Shown: in pieces, positions 27,674-35,712 of the stretch | Layout of the letters: each line of letters starts with the position of its first letter | Numbering within the stretch: the stretch's first letter is position 1 | From: JAMXLO01 sp963776505 | Lineage (GTDB): Bacteria > Pseudomonadota > Alphaproteobacteria > Acetobacterales > Acetobacteraceae | Reading direction: 5' to 3' | NCBI GenBank assembly: GCA_963776505.1 | Contig: CAVZNH010000052.1 | Coordinates: forward strand, 124,001 to 188,000 | Length of the DNA: 64,000 nucleotides | The notes under the pieces: model-generated | Told to the model about the DNA's origin: nothing | Seen by the model: only the letters and a program-made list of their open reading frames with translations | Databases searched by the model: none | Made by a program: the position numbers and the translations under genes

Positions 27674-27685
27674 AGGTTGCAACCT
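27674..27685. promoter_or_regulatory. 12-base perfect palindrome upstream of tartrate dehydrogenase
   Basis: AGGTTGCAACCT is a perfect palindrome, 45 bases upstream of the tartrate dehydrogenase start and 120 bases upstream of the hybrid kinase start, in their shared divergent region. It is a candidate operator for a dimeric regulator. The factor is unknown. Confidence 0.35.
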
Positions 27686-27804
27686 CACGTAGTGACCCGC
27701 CCGGCTCGACCGTCAACAGGACGTGATGCAAACGAATTCATCTGCCGCGGCAAGTTTCCCGGCTCCGCCGGCCACTGCATATTCGGCCGCTTAGGGAGCA
27801 CGTG

Positions 27805-30800
27805 ATGAACGACGGGCAGCAGCCAAACGCGACCACAGCGTCCACTGCCAATCCGACCACGGACGTCGCTTCGGCCTTTTTGACGGCCGGCGGCGAGATG
27901 GCTGCTTTGATAAGCGCCAAGGACTGGGCGCCCACCTCACTCGGAGCGCAGGTCGCATGGCCGCAAAGCCTGCAGACCGTTCTGCGTATCCTGGTGACGT
28001 CGCGCTACGCGATGTGGCTCGGTTGGGGGCCGCAGCTCACGTTCTTCTACAACGATGCCTACGCCGCGATGACGCTTGGCGCCAAGCATCCATGGGCGCT
28101 GGGCCGTCCGGCCTCCGAAGTGTGGGCGGAGATCTGGAACGATATCGGTCCGCGCGCCGAAACCGTCATGCGGACCGGTGAGGCGACCTGGGATGAGGGC
28201 CTGCTGCTCTTTCTTGAGCGCAATGGCTATCCGGAGGAGACCTATCACACCTTCTCCTACAGCCCGTTGCCCGACGACCGTGGCGAGGTCGGCGGAATGT
28301 TGTGCGTCGTCACCGAGGATACCGATCGGGTTATCGGCGAGCGTCGCCTCGCCACGCTGCGCGAGCTTGCCAGTCTGCTCGCGGCGGTGCGGACTGAGCC
28401 GGATGTGCTGGCGGCAATCGAGCGCGGCCTTGCGACAAATGGGCGTGATCTGCCCTTTGCCATTGTCTGGCTGTTCGATGTCGAGGGGCAGCGGGCTCGC
28501 CTTGCCTGTACGACCGGCATCATGCGCGAACATCGTATGGCAGTGCCGGAGATCGACCTTGCCGACGTCGCACCGGATCATCCGGTCGCAAGGGTCCTTG
28601 GCGGTTCATCGCACGTGACCATCGATGATCTGGGACGATATGGCGTGCTTCCTTCCGGCGAATGGGATCAGCCGCCCCATCAGGCTCTTGCGGTGCCGAT
28701 CGTTCAGCAGGGCGAAAGCAAGCCTGCCGGAATGCTGCTCGTGGGACTCAATCCGTTCCGGCCTCTGGCAGAGAGCTACATCGGCTTCGTCGACCTGGTT
28801 GCGTCGCAGATCGCTTCCGGCCTGGCCAGTGCGCGCGCCTACGAGGCGGAGCGCCAACGCGCCGAGGCGCTTGCGGAGATCGATCAGGCGAAGACCGCAT
28901 TCTTCTCCAACGTCAGTCATGAGTTCCGCACACCGCTGACACTGATGCTTGGTCCCCTGGAAGATGAGATCGCCGCGCGTGATGGCGCGTCCGCGGACCG
29001 GCTGAACATGGTTCATCGCAACGGGTTGCGGCTGCTGAGATTGGTCAACACGTTGCTTGATTTCTCGCGCATCGAGGCGGGGCGTGTGCAGGCGACGTTC
29101 CGGCCCACCGACCTTGGCGCTTACACCGCCGAGCTTGCCAGCAACTTTCGCTCGGCCTGCGAGCATGCTGGACTGGTGCTCAACGTGGACTGCCCGCCGT
29201 TGCCGGATCCTGTGTACGTCGATGCCGACATGTGGGAACGCGTTGTTCTGAATCTTGTTTCCAACGCATTCAAGTACACGCTCGAAGGCAGTATCGGCGT
29301 GACGATGCGGCTTGCCGATGAAAGGACTGCCGAACTCGTCGTCAGCGATACCGGTGTGGGAATACCGGAGGACGAACTTCCTCGCATATTCGATCGCTTT
29401 CATCGGATCGAGGGACAGGCAGCGCGTACAATGGAGGGCACCGGCATCGGCCTCGCACTGGTGAACGAGCTGGTTCGTCTGCACGGTGGCACAATCGCGG
29501 TGCAGAGCAGACTGGGTACCGGGACCACGGTGTGCGTCGCGTTGCCGCTGGGTTACGCGCATCTGCCGGCCGAACATGTGTCACACGATCGCGGACGCAC
29601 ACTGCCGGAAGCTGCCGCCGCGGCGTCCTTCGTGGCGGAGGCAATGCGCTGGTTGCCGCAAACGGGCGGCGCGCCGGACCGGGATGATGAAATTCTGGAT
29701 GCCGCGGCTGGACTGTTCGGCGTGGCCGAGGGCGAGGCGGACCAGACGGTGCGTCCCAGTATTCTGTTGGCCGACGACAATGCCGACATGCGGGACTACG
29801 TCATGCGCCTGCTGGGAACCCAATACGATGTCCGCGTCGTGGCGGATGGCGAGGCTGCCTTGCGTGCGGTTGATGAACAGCGTCCCGACTTGTTGCTGAG
29901 CGATGTGATGATGCCGCGGCTGGATGGGTTTGGTCTGGTCGCGGCGCTGCGGTCTGATCCGAAGCTTCGGGATATACCCATCATCCTGCTGTCCGCCCGC
30001 GCAGGCGAGGAGGCGCACGTCGAAGGTCTCGATGCAGGTGCGGACGACTATCTGGTTAAGCCATTTGCCGCGCGTGAATTGCTGGCGCGCGTCCGCTCCA
30101 ACCTGGAACTCGCGCGCATCCGTCGTGAGGCGGCCGAACAGGTCCGTGAGGAGGCACGTCGCCTCGAGCTGTTGAACCGCACCGGAAATGTGCTCGCTGC
30201 CGAACTTGACCTCGAGCGGCTGGTACAGATGGTAACGGATGCTGCGGTGGAGCTCACCAACGCAGAGTTCGGCTCCTTCTTCTACAACGTCGTGAACGAT
30301 GCCGGTGAATCCCACACCCTCTACGCACTGTCCGGCGTTTCGCGTGAGGACTTTAATAAATTCTCGATGCAACGCGACAGTAAGGTATTCGATCCGAGTC
30401 TTCACGGTGATGGCGTCGTCCGCTCGGACGACATTACGCGCGATCCGCGCTATGGCCAAAACCCGTCGAATAACGGGCCGGAAGGGTATCCGCCGGTACG
30501 CAGCTACCTCGCCGCGCCAGTGGTGTCGCGCACTGGCGAAGTACTTGGCGGACTGTTCTTCGGCCACTCCAACACGGGTGTTTTCACCGCGCGCGATGAG
30601 CTGGTTGCCGGCGGGATAGCGGCGCAGGCTGCGATCGCGATCGACAATGCACGGCTGTACCGTGCAAGCAGGCAGGCGGAAGAGAACCTGCGCCAGCTCA
30701 ACGACAGCCTCGAGCAGCGTGTATCGGAGGAAATCACCGAACGCATGCGTGCCGAGGAAGAGCTGCGCCAGGCACAGAAGATGGAGGTCGTCGGGCAGCT

Positions 30801-31512
30801 CACCGGCGGAGTAGCGCACGATTTCAACAATCTGCTCACGGCCATCATTGGAGGCGCGGAGACCTTGCGGCGTCTGATGCCGCAAAACTCTGGTGGAGCG
30901 CCGGACCGCATCCAGCGCGCCGTTCGCATGATAGACACGAGCGCTCAGCGTGCGGCCACCCTCACGCACCAATTGCTGGCATTCGCCCGACGCCAGGCGC
31001 TCGATCCGCGCCCGCTCGACGCCAACAGGCTCGTTGCCGGCATGTCCGAGCTGTTGCGGCGCACGCTGGGAGAGGCGATCTCGATCGAGTCCGTGCTGGC
31101 TGGAGGGTTATGGCGCACCATGGCCGATCCGAATCACCTGGAGAGCGCGCTGCTCAATCTGGCGGTGAACGCCCGCGATGCCATGCCGAACGGGGGGAGG
31201 TTGACGATCGAAACGGCAAATGCCTATCTGGACGATACCTATGCGCAGCGTCACCAGGACGTTCTGCCTGGCCAGTATGTGCTGATAGCGGTGTCCGACA
31301 CCGGAACCGGCATGAAGAAGGAAACCATAGAGCGCGCGTTCGAGCCGTTCTTCACCACCAAGGAGATCGGCCATGGTACTGGTCTGGGGCTGAGCCAAGT
31401 GTACGGCTTCATCAAGCAGTCGAACGGCCATATCAAGATTTACAGCGAACTGGGTCAGGGAACGGCGGTGAAGCTGTATCTGCCGCGCCTTGCTCGGGGA
31501 AGGGCCAATTGA
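27805..31512 (+). CDS. hybrid sensor histidine kinase with two kinase cores and internal receiver
   Basis: A soluble 1235-residue sensor. In order it has a PAS-like domain (about 45-165), GAF (about 180-340), HisKA plus HATPase (His372 in SNVSHEFRTP; ATP lid DTGVGIPEDELPRIFDRF), a receiver domain with Asp700 in LLSDVMMPRLDGF, a second GAF (about 800-960), a coiled coil, then a second HisKA (His1005 in GGVAHDFNNLL) and HATPase (DTGTGMKKETIERAFEPFF). No membrane segments. GGGAG supports ATG 27805. It ends 23 bases inside the next frame; that gene looks like a C-terminal receiver domain split from this protein. Confidence 0.92.
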   Translation: MNDGQQPNATTASTANPTTDVASAFLTAGGEMAALISAKDWAPTSLGAQVAWPQSLQTVLRILVTSRYAMWLGWGPQLTFFYNDAYAAMTLGAKHPWALGRPASEVWAEIWNDIGPRAETVMRTGEATWDEGLLLFLERNGYPEETYHTFSYSPLPDDRGEVGGMLCVVTEDTDRVIGERRLATLRELASLLAAVRTEPDVLAAIERGLATNGRDLPFAIVWLFDVEGQRARLACTTGIMREHRMAVPEIDLADVAPDHPVARVLGGSSHVTIDDLGRYGVLPSGEWDQPPHQALAVPIVQQGESKPAGMLLVGLNPFRPLAESYIGFVDLVASQIASGLASARAYEAERQRAEALAEIDQAKTAFFSNVSHEFRTPLTLMLGPLEDEIAARDGASADRLNMVHRNGLRLLRLVNTLLDFSRIEAGRVQATFRPTDLGAYTAELASNFRSACEHAGLVLNVDCPPLPDPVYVDADMWERVVLNLVSNAFKYTLEGSIGVTMRLADERTAELVVSDTGVGIPEDELPRIFDRFHRIEGQAARTMEGTGIGLALVNELVRLHGGTIAVQSRLGTGTTVCVALPLGYAHLPAEHVSHDRGRTLPEAAAAASFVAEAMRWLPQTGGAPDRDDEILDAAAGLFGVAEGEADQTVRPSILLADDNADMRDYVMRLLGTQYDVRVVADGEAALRAVDEQRPDLLLSDVMMPRLDGFGLVAALRSDPKLRDIPIILLSARAGEEAHVEGLDAGADDYLVKPFAARELLARVRSNLELARIRREAAEQVREEARRLELLNRTGNVLAAELDLERLVQMVTDAAVELTNAEFGSFFYNVVNDAGESHTLYALSGVSREDFNKFSMQRDSKVFDPSLHGDGVVRSDDITRDPRYGQNPSNNGPEGYPPVRSYLAAPVVSRTGEVLGGLFFGHSNTGVFTARDELVAGGIAAQAAIAIDNARLYRASRQAEENLRQLNDSLEQRVSEEITERMRAEEELRQAQKMEVVGQLTGGVAHDFNNLLTAIIGGAETLRRLMPQNSGGAPDRIQRAVRMIDTSAQRAATLTHQLLAFARRQALDPRPLDANRLVAGMSELLRRTLGEAISIESVLAGGLWRTMADPNHLESALLNLAVNARDAMPNGGRLTIETANAYLDDTYAQRHQDVLPGQYVLIAVSDTGTGMKKETIERAFEPFFTTKEIGHGTGLGLSQVYGFIKQSNGHIKIYSELGQGTAVKLYLPRLARGRAN

Positions 31513-31921
31513 GGCGGAGGTATCGGACGCACAGGATGCTCCGAATGGTGGCACCGGGGAGCTTATCCTGGTGGTTGAGGATGATCCTGGTGTGCGGGCC
31601 TACAGCACAGAGTCGCTGCGCGAGCTTGGCTACCGTGTGATATCGGCATCCGATGGCTGGGCGGGATTGGAGCTTCTGGCTCGCTATCCTGCCATCCGCC
31701 TCCTGTTCACGGATGTCGGACTGCCTGGTGGCATGACCGGTCGACAGCTCGCCGATCAGGCGCGGCAGCAGCGTCCCGATCTGCTGGTTCTGTTCACCAC
31801 CGGATACGCGCGCAACGCCATCGTACATGGCGGCGTGCTGGATCCTGGCACGCATCTACTGCCGAAGCCATTCACCTACACCGCTCTGGCGGCAAAGATG
31901 CGCGCGCTGCTGGATGGCTGA
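31490..31921 (+). CDS. receiver-domain response regulator (probably split from the kinase)
   Basis: A 143-residue single CheY-like receiver domain: acidic pair in LILVVEDDPGVR, phospho-acceptor Asp in LLFTDVGLPGG, Thr in LFTTGYARNA and Lys in LLPKPFTY. No output domain. The only start is TTG 31490 with no ribosome binding site. Deleting one T from the CTTG at 31489-31491 would join it in frame to the kinase as LYLPRLLGEGPIEAE, the usual kinase-receiver fusion layout. It is therefore either a coupled separate regulator or the product of a one-base insertion. Confidence 0.8.
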   Translation: MLGEGPIEAEVSDAQDAPNGGTGELILVVEDDPGVRAYSTESLRELGYRVISASDGWAGLELLARYPAIRLLFTDVGLPGGMTGRQLADQARQQRPDLLVLFTTGYARNAIVHGGVLDPGTHLLPKPFTYTALAAKMRALLDG

Positions 31922-31975
31922 ATGCATCGCGCCGGAATTGCCGACGCGGCAGAAATTGCCGGGTTTGTGATCCTG

Positions 31976-31991
31976 TGGCACGCCTGTTGCG
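31976..31991 (+). promoter_or_regulatory. sigma-54 (-24/-12) promoter upstream of polyhistidine protein
   Basis: TGGCACGCCTGTTGCG matches the sigma-54 consensus TGGCACG-N4-TTGC exactly and has the required GG-N10-GC spacing (31977-31978 and 31989-31990). A transcript would start near 32002, about 60 bases before the ATG at 32063. The dependent activator is not in the window. Confidence 0.6.
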
Positions 31992-32013
31992 CGCGAACTC
32001 GGACTGTTCCGCA

Positions 32014-32029
32014 TGGCACACGCGATGCA
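32014..32029 (+). promoter_or_regulatory. second sigma-54-like element in tandem
   Basis: TGGCACACGCGATGCA retains the TGGCAC block, the GG-N10-GC spacing and the final GCA, with mismatches at the G after TGGCAC and the T before TGC. It lies 38 bases after the first element. Transcription would start near 32040, just ahead of the GGAGCAG ribosome binding site. It may be a second promoter or a non-productive sigma-54 binding site. Confidence 0.4.
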
Positions 32030-32062
32030 CTGGACGTTCCTTGATCATTGGAGCAGGCAATC

Positions 32063-32596
32063 ATGTCAATTGGCAGCATCGGCGCCTACTCGAACTGGTG
32101 GCAGTCGCAGAATCAGGCTGCGCAGGCCGCAACAGGCTCGAGTGCGGCCACCGCCACAAGTTCGAGCAGCAGCATCACCAACACCGGCTCGCTCGCCGCG
32201 ACGAGCAACATGTCGACCTTCATGCAGTCATTTTCAGCGGATCTGCAGTCGATGCTAACGCAGCTCGGCAACGCGACGGGTGGCTCGGCCACGTCATCGG
32301 CGACCGCCGCCAGTTCGGGGTCGAGCAATGTCGACCAGACAGGGACTGTGCAGGCCCAGGGTGCCGAGCATCACCACCATCATCACCATCACGCCGGTGG
32401 AGCAGGCGAGGATGGCTCGCCGCAGAACGCGGCTAACCAACTGGTCGGTGAGATCGGGCAATCCCTGCAAGGCGGCACGCTGAGCGCCACTCAAATTGGT
32501 CAGTCGGCGAACGCATTCGCTGCCGACGTGATGCAGGCGTTGCAGTCATACGGCACAACAGCATCCAGCGCTTCCAGCTCGTCCATCCTGGCCTGA
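32063..32596 (+). CDS. small Ser/Ala-rich protein with eight consecutive histidines
   Basis: A 177-residue low-complexity protein of unknown function. It starts MSIGSIGAYSNWWQSQNQ, continues with Ser/Thr/Ala-rich sequence, then STFMQSFSADLQSMLTQLG, an octahistidine tract preceded by AQGAE and followed by AGGAGED, and ends with a helical segment (ANAFAADVMQALQSYG). GGAGCAG at about 32050 supports ATG 32063; a TTG at 32048 is less likely. No signal peptide or membrane segment. Similar His-rich small proteins occur in rhizobia and relatives with no assigned role. Metal binding (Ni, Zn) by the His tract is inference. It has its own sigma-54-like promoters. Confidence 0.75.
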   Translation: MSIGSIGAYSNWWQSQNQAAQAATGSSAATATSSSSSITNTGSLAATSNMSTFMQSFSADLQSMLTQLGNATGGSATSSATAASSGSSNVDQTGTVQAQGAEHHHHHHHHAGGAGEDGSPQNAANQLVGEIGQSLQGGTLSATQIGQSANAFAADVMQALQSYGTTASSASSSSILA

Positions 32597-32772
32597 ACCG
32601 CCGGACGAAACAGGGCACCGTCGCCAAAAGCGGGTTGGATCGAAAAATCCTTGAACAACCCTTGATCAGGCGACGGTATCCTGCTGAACGGTGAATGATT
32701 GGCATGGGAGCGGCAATCACGAGGCAGGACGCATTGGCCGTGTAGGCGAGCGGCATCGTCGTCTGATCGGGG

Positions 32773-34917
32773 TTACGGTGAGCCGGACCGCTGGCCGGTG
32801 TCGAGTTGTATCGCCGGTTCACCATGCTCAATTACGCCGATGACCGCCGCCTGGATGCCGGCGGCTCGCAGTTCGTTCACACACGCCTCCGCGCAGTTGG
32901 GCGCAACCCCGGCCAACAATCCGCCCGACGTTTGCGGGTCCAGCAACAGCGCTGTCTGTGCATTGGCACCGATGCCCGGCAACAGCCGTCGATTCTGCGG
33001 CGCAAGCGTGCTCTCGACGCCCTCACTGGCGAGCTGCAATGCCCCCGGTAGCGCAGGTAGCTGATCAGGCCAGAGGACGGCCGCGACGTCGGAGGCGCGC
33101 AGCATCTCAAGCAGGTGTCCGGCCAACCCAAAGCCGGTGACGTCCGTGCAGGCGACCACGCCGAACGTGCGCAGAATCCGCGACGCAGAGGCGTTGCTTG
33201 CGCGCATGGACGCGATCGCCGCCTGCAGCCATGCAGCGCACGCCAGTCCGCGCATGTGCGCTGCGAGCACGATGCCCGTGCCGAGCGGCTTGGTCAGTAT
33301 CAGTATGTCGCCCGCTTGCAGTCCCGATTTGCGCAGCAGGTGCGCGGGGTCGGCCAGGCCGGTGACCGCGAACCCCAGCGCCGGCTCGGCGGCCTCGGCG
33401 CTGTGGCCGCCCACCAGCGCGCAGCCGTCGGCCGCAAGCACGCCGGTGGCGCCCTGCAGCATGTCGGACAGCTCGGTCCGCATCTTGTCGCCCGAGGTGT
33501 AAGGCACGGATGCGACCGCGAGCGCGGTCCACGGCTGCGCGCCCATGGCGTGCAGGTCGGACAGTGCATGGGCCGCGGCGATCTCGCCGAACACGAACGG
33601 GTCGTCGATGAAGGCGCGGAAGTGATCGACGCTCTGCACCACTGCCATTCCCGGCGGCGGCAGCATCACCGCTGCATCGTCGGCGGCGTCGAGTCCGATC
33701 AGCACGCCCGCGGTGGGCAGGCGAGGCAGTCCTGCCAATGCGCCGGCCAGGACCTCGGCACCGACCTTGGCGCCGCAGCCGCCGCAGCGCATCGGGTCAT
33801 CGCCCTGCATTGGCGCCATCGGCTCTTGGTACATGCGCATCCAGCGCCGGTCGATCCAGTCCTTCCAGCGCCACACTGCCCAACCGGATACTGCTATCCC
33901 GTTGCGCCACGCCACAGCGCGGCCATTGCCAAGACCGACGATGGCGAGTGCGCTCGGTTGAGGTCGCCAGGATCGCAACGTTTGGCCGCGGGCGGCGCGG
34001 CGCAGATTTGCGGCCAGCGGCGCACCGGCGCGCACTGCCCAGACGCCGGCTTTCGGTCGCGCGTTGTGCTCGATCGTTGCACAGTCGCCGGCGGCGAAGA
34101 CGAAGCCGTGGCTGATGCTGCGCAGCGACGCATTCACGCGAATGCAGCCCACCTCGTCGCAGGCGAGCCCTGAGGCGCCGAGAAGGGCGGGTCCTACCAC
34201 GCCGGTCGCCCAGAGCACGGTTGCGACTTCCAGAAAGCTGCCGTCGGATAGCGCCAACCTGCCATTCGCCAAGGCGCCAGCCCGAACCCCGCAGGCGAGT
34301 TCCACCCCGGCGTCGACCAGTGCGGTCCGGGCGACGGATCGGGCAAAGGAAGGAGCGCCCGCCAGAGGCTCGGCCGCGTCGCACACCAGCACGATCCGGG
34401 CCCGCTCGCGGTAGCGTCGCGCCAAGGCAAGTGCCAATTCGGTGCCGCCGGCGCCGCCACCAACCACTGCGAGGCGCGCACCCGGCCGCAGTTCCGCCTC
34501 GAGACCGGCAAGCCTCGCCAGGAATTGCCCGATCGGCTTCACCGGCACGCCACTGCCGGCAGGCATCGCTGGCTCACCCCCGATGTCGATCGACAGCAGG
34601 TCGAACGGCACGTCCGGACGTCCGGTGACCGTGATCCGGCGCTCCGCCAGTTGGATGGCGGTCGCCTCCGCCAGGATCAGCCGCGCGCCGGCTGCAGCGG
34701 CGATCGGCGCCAGGTCGATGTGCGTCTGGTCGAAGCTGTACTCGCCGCGGATCAGCCCTGGCAGCATGCCGGTATACGGCGTCTCGGGCTCGCGCCCGAT
34801 CAGCGTCAGCCGGACACCCGGTTCCGGCCGCATGGCGAAGCGGCGCAGCACCTCGACGTGCGCATGCCCCGCGCCCAGCAGGACGAGGTCGGTCGCGACG
34901 GGCACGCGGGATTGCAT
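32773..34917 (-). CDS. selD: NADH dehydrogenase-like / selenide,water dikinase fusion (SelD)
   Basis: A 714-residue fusion. The N-terminal half (about 1-365) is an FAD/NAD(P) oxidoreductase: LVLLGAGHAHVEVLRRF, then a second nucleotide-binding motif LAVVGGGAGGTELALALA and FVFAAGDCATIEH. From Met376 follows selenophosphate synthetase: RCGGCGAKVG (Cys381 aligns with the catalytic Cys/Sec, Lys384 with the essential Lys), GLDAADDAAVM, HALSDLHAMGAQPWTAL and VTGFGLAGHLLEML. SelD makes selenophosphate from selenide and ATP. The start at 34917 gives MQSRVPVATDLVLLGAG; a longer form would overlap the divergent DUF1028 gene. The Cys form means that it needs no selenocysteine itself. Confidence 0.93.
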   Translation of the reverse strand: MQSRVPVATDLVLLGAGHAHVEVLRRFAMRPEPGVRLTLIGREPETPYTGMLPGLIRGEYSFDQTHIDLAPIAAAAGARLILAEATAIQLAERRITVTGRPDVPFDLLSIDIGGEPAMPAGSGVPVKPIGQFLARLAGLEAELRPGARLAVVGGGAGGTELALALARRYRERARIVLVCDAAEPLAGAPSFARSVARTALVDAGVELACGVRAGALANGRLALSDGSFLEVATVLWATGVVGPALLGASGLACDEVGCIRVNASLRSISHGFVFAAGDCATIEHNARPKAGVWAVRAGAPLAANLRRAARGQTLRSWRPQPSALAIVGLGNGRAVAWRNGIAVSGWAVWRWKDWIDRRWMRMYQEPMAPMQGDDPMRCGGCGAKVGAEVLAGALAGLPRLPTAGVLIGLDAADDAAVMLPPPGMAVVQSVDHFRAFIDDPFVFGEIAAAHALSDLHAMGAQPWTALAVASVPYTSGDKMRTELSDMLQGATGVLAADGCALVGGHSAEAAEPALGFAVTGLADPAHLLRKSGLQAGDILILTKPLGTGIVLAAHMRGLACAAWLQAAIASMRASNASASRILRTFGVVACTDVTGFGLAGHLLEMLRASDVAAVLWPDQLPALPGALQLASEGVESTLAPQNRRLLPGIGANAQTALLLDPQTSGGLLAGVAPNCAEACVNELRAAGIQAAVIGVIEHGEPAIQLDTGQRSGSP

Positions 34918-34972
34918 TTTGCCAAGCCTAGCCGGCTTGCGACGAGTCGGCGGAGCGGCGAGGATTGCGGCC

Positions 34973-35680
34973 ATGACGTGGTCCATTCTCGTGCGTGATC
35001 CGGCGACCGGCGCGCTGGGCGCGGCGGTGGCGACGCGGTTCTTCGCGGTCGGCGCACTGGCGATCCATGTCGAGGGCGGCGTCGCGGCGCTGGCCACACA
35101 GGCGCTGATCAATCCGATGTATGCGCCGGCGGGCATGGCGCGGCTACGCGCCGGCGAGGCACCCGAAGCCGTGGCGGCAACACTGCTGGCCGAGGACGCC
35201 GGCCGCGATCACCGGCAACTGCACATGATCGACGCTCAAGGCCGTAGCGCGCAGCATACCGGCAAGGATTGCGTGACCTGGTGCGGCTCTGTGCGGGGCG
35301 CTGACATATCGGTCGCGGGCAACATGCTGTCAGGCGCGGCCGTGGTGGAACGCACGCTCGAAGCGTTTCAGCGCTCTGCCGGCCCGCTCGCCGAACGGCT
35401 GATCGCCGCACTGGAGGCGGGCGAGGCCGCCGGCGGCGACAAGCGCGGCAAGCAGTCCGCGGCACTGAAGATCTGCACGCGCGATGCCTATCCCGATCTC
35501 GACATCCGCACCGACGATCATCCTGACCCGCTGGCGGAACTGCGTCGGCTGTATGCGGTAAGTCTGGAACGGTTCGCGGTGTTTCGCCGCTTCCTTGCCG
35601 GCGCCGACAGCCCCTGCGGCGTGTTCGATCGGACGGTGATCGATGCCGCCATTGCGCGCGAGGGAAGACCGCCTACCTGA
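34973..35680 (+). CDS. DUF1028 family Ntn-hydrolase-like protein
   Basis: A 235-residue DUF1028 protein. It starts MTWSILVRDPATGALG, with AVATRFFAVGALAIHVEGGVAALATQ and ISVAGNMLSGAAVVERTLEAF, which define the family. Members resemble N-terminal nucleophile hydrolases but have no established reaction. ATG 34973 is 55 bases from the divergent selD start. The stop is 32 bases before the first peptide-type binding-protein gene, so they are probably one operon. DUF1028 genes are often found near peptide transporters, which would suggest a role in processing the imported peptide or amide (inference). Confidence 0.85.
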   Translation: MTWSILVRDPATGALGAAVATRFFAVGALAIHVEGGVAALATQALINPMYAPAGMARLRAGEAPEAVAATLLAEDAGRDHRQLHMIDAQGRSAQHTGKDCVTWCGSVRGADISVAGNMLSGAAVVERTLEAFQRSAGPLAERLIAALEAGEAAGGDKRGKQSAALKICTRDAYPDLDIRTDDHPDPLAELRRLYAVSLERFAVFRRFLAGADSPCGVFDRTVIDAAIAREGRPPT

Positions 35681-35712
35681 TCGCCATAACAACAATGTCT
35701 GGGAGCTTCATG

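Noticed and set aside
29581..30972. 463-codon minus-strand frame inside the hybrid kinase gene
   Set aside because: It lies antisense to receiver, GAF and HisKA domains whose motifs are intact.
32368..32391. Octahistidine stretch as a vector-derived purification tag
   Set aside because: Codons are mixed, the tract is internal to a long chromosomal frame and no vector sequence is adjacent.
32616..32679. ACCGTCGCC/GGCGACGGT inverted repeat after the polyhistidine gene
   Set aside because: The arms are 46 bases apart with no supporting structure or T-run; it may be chance.
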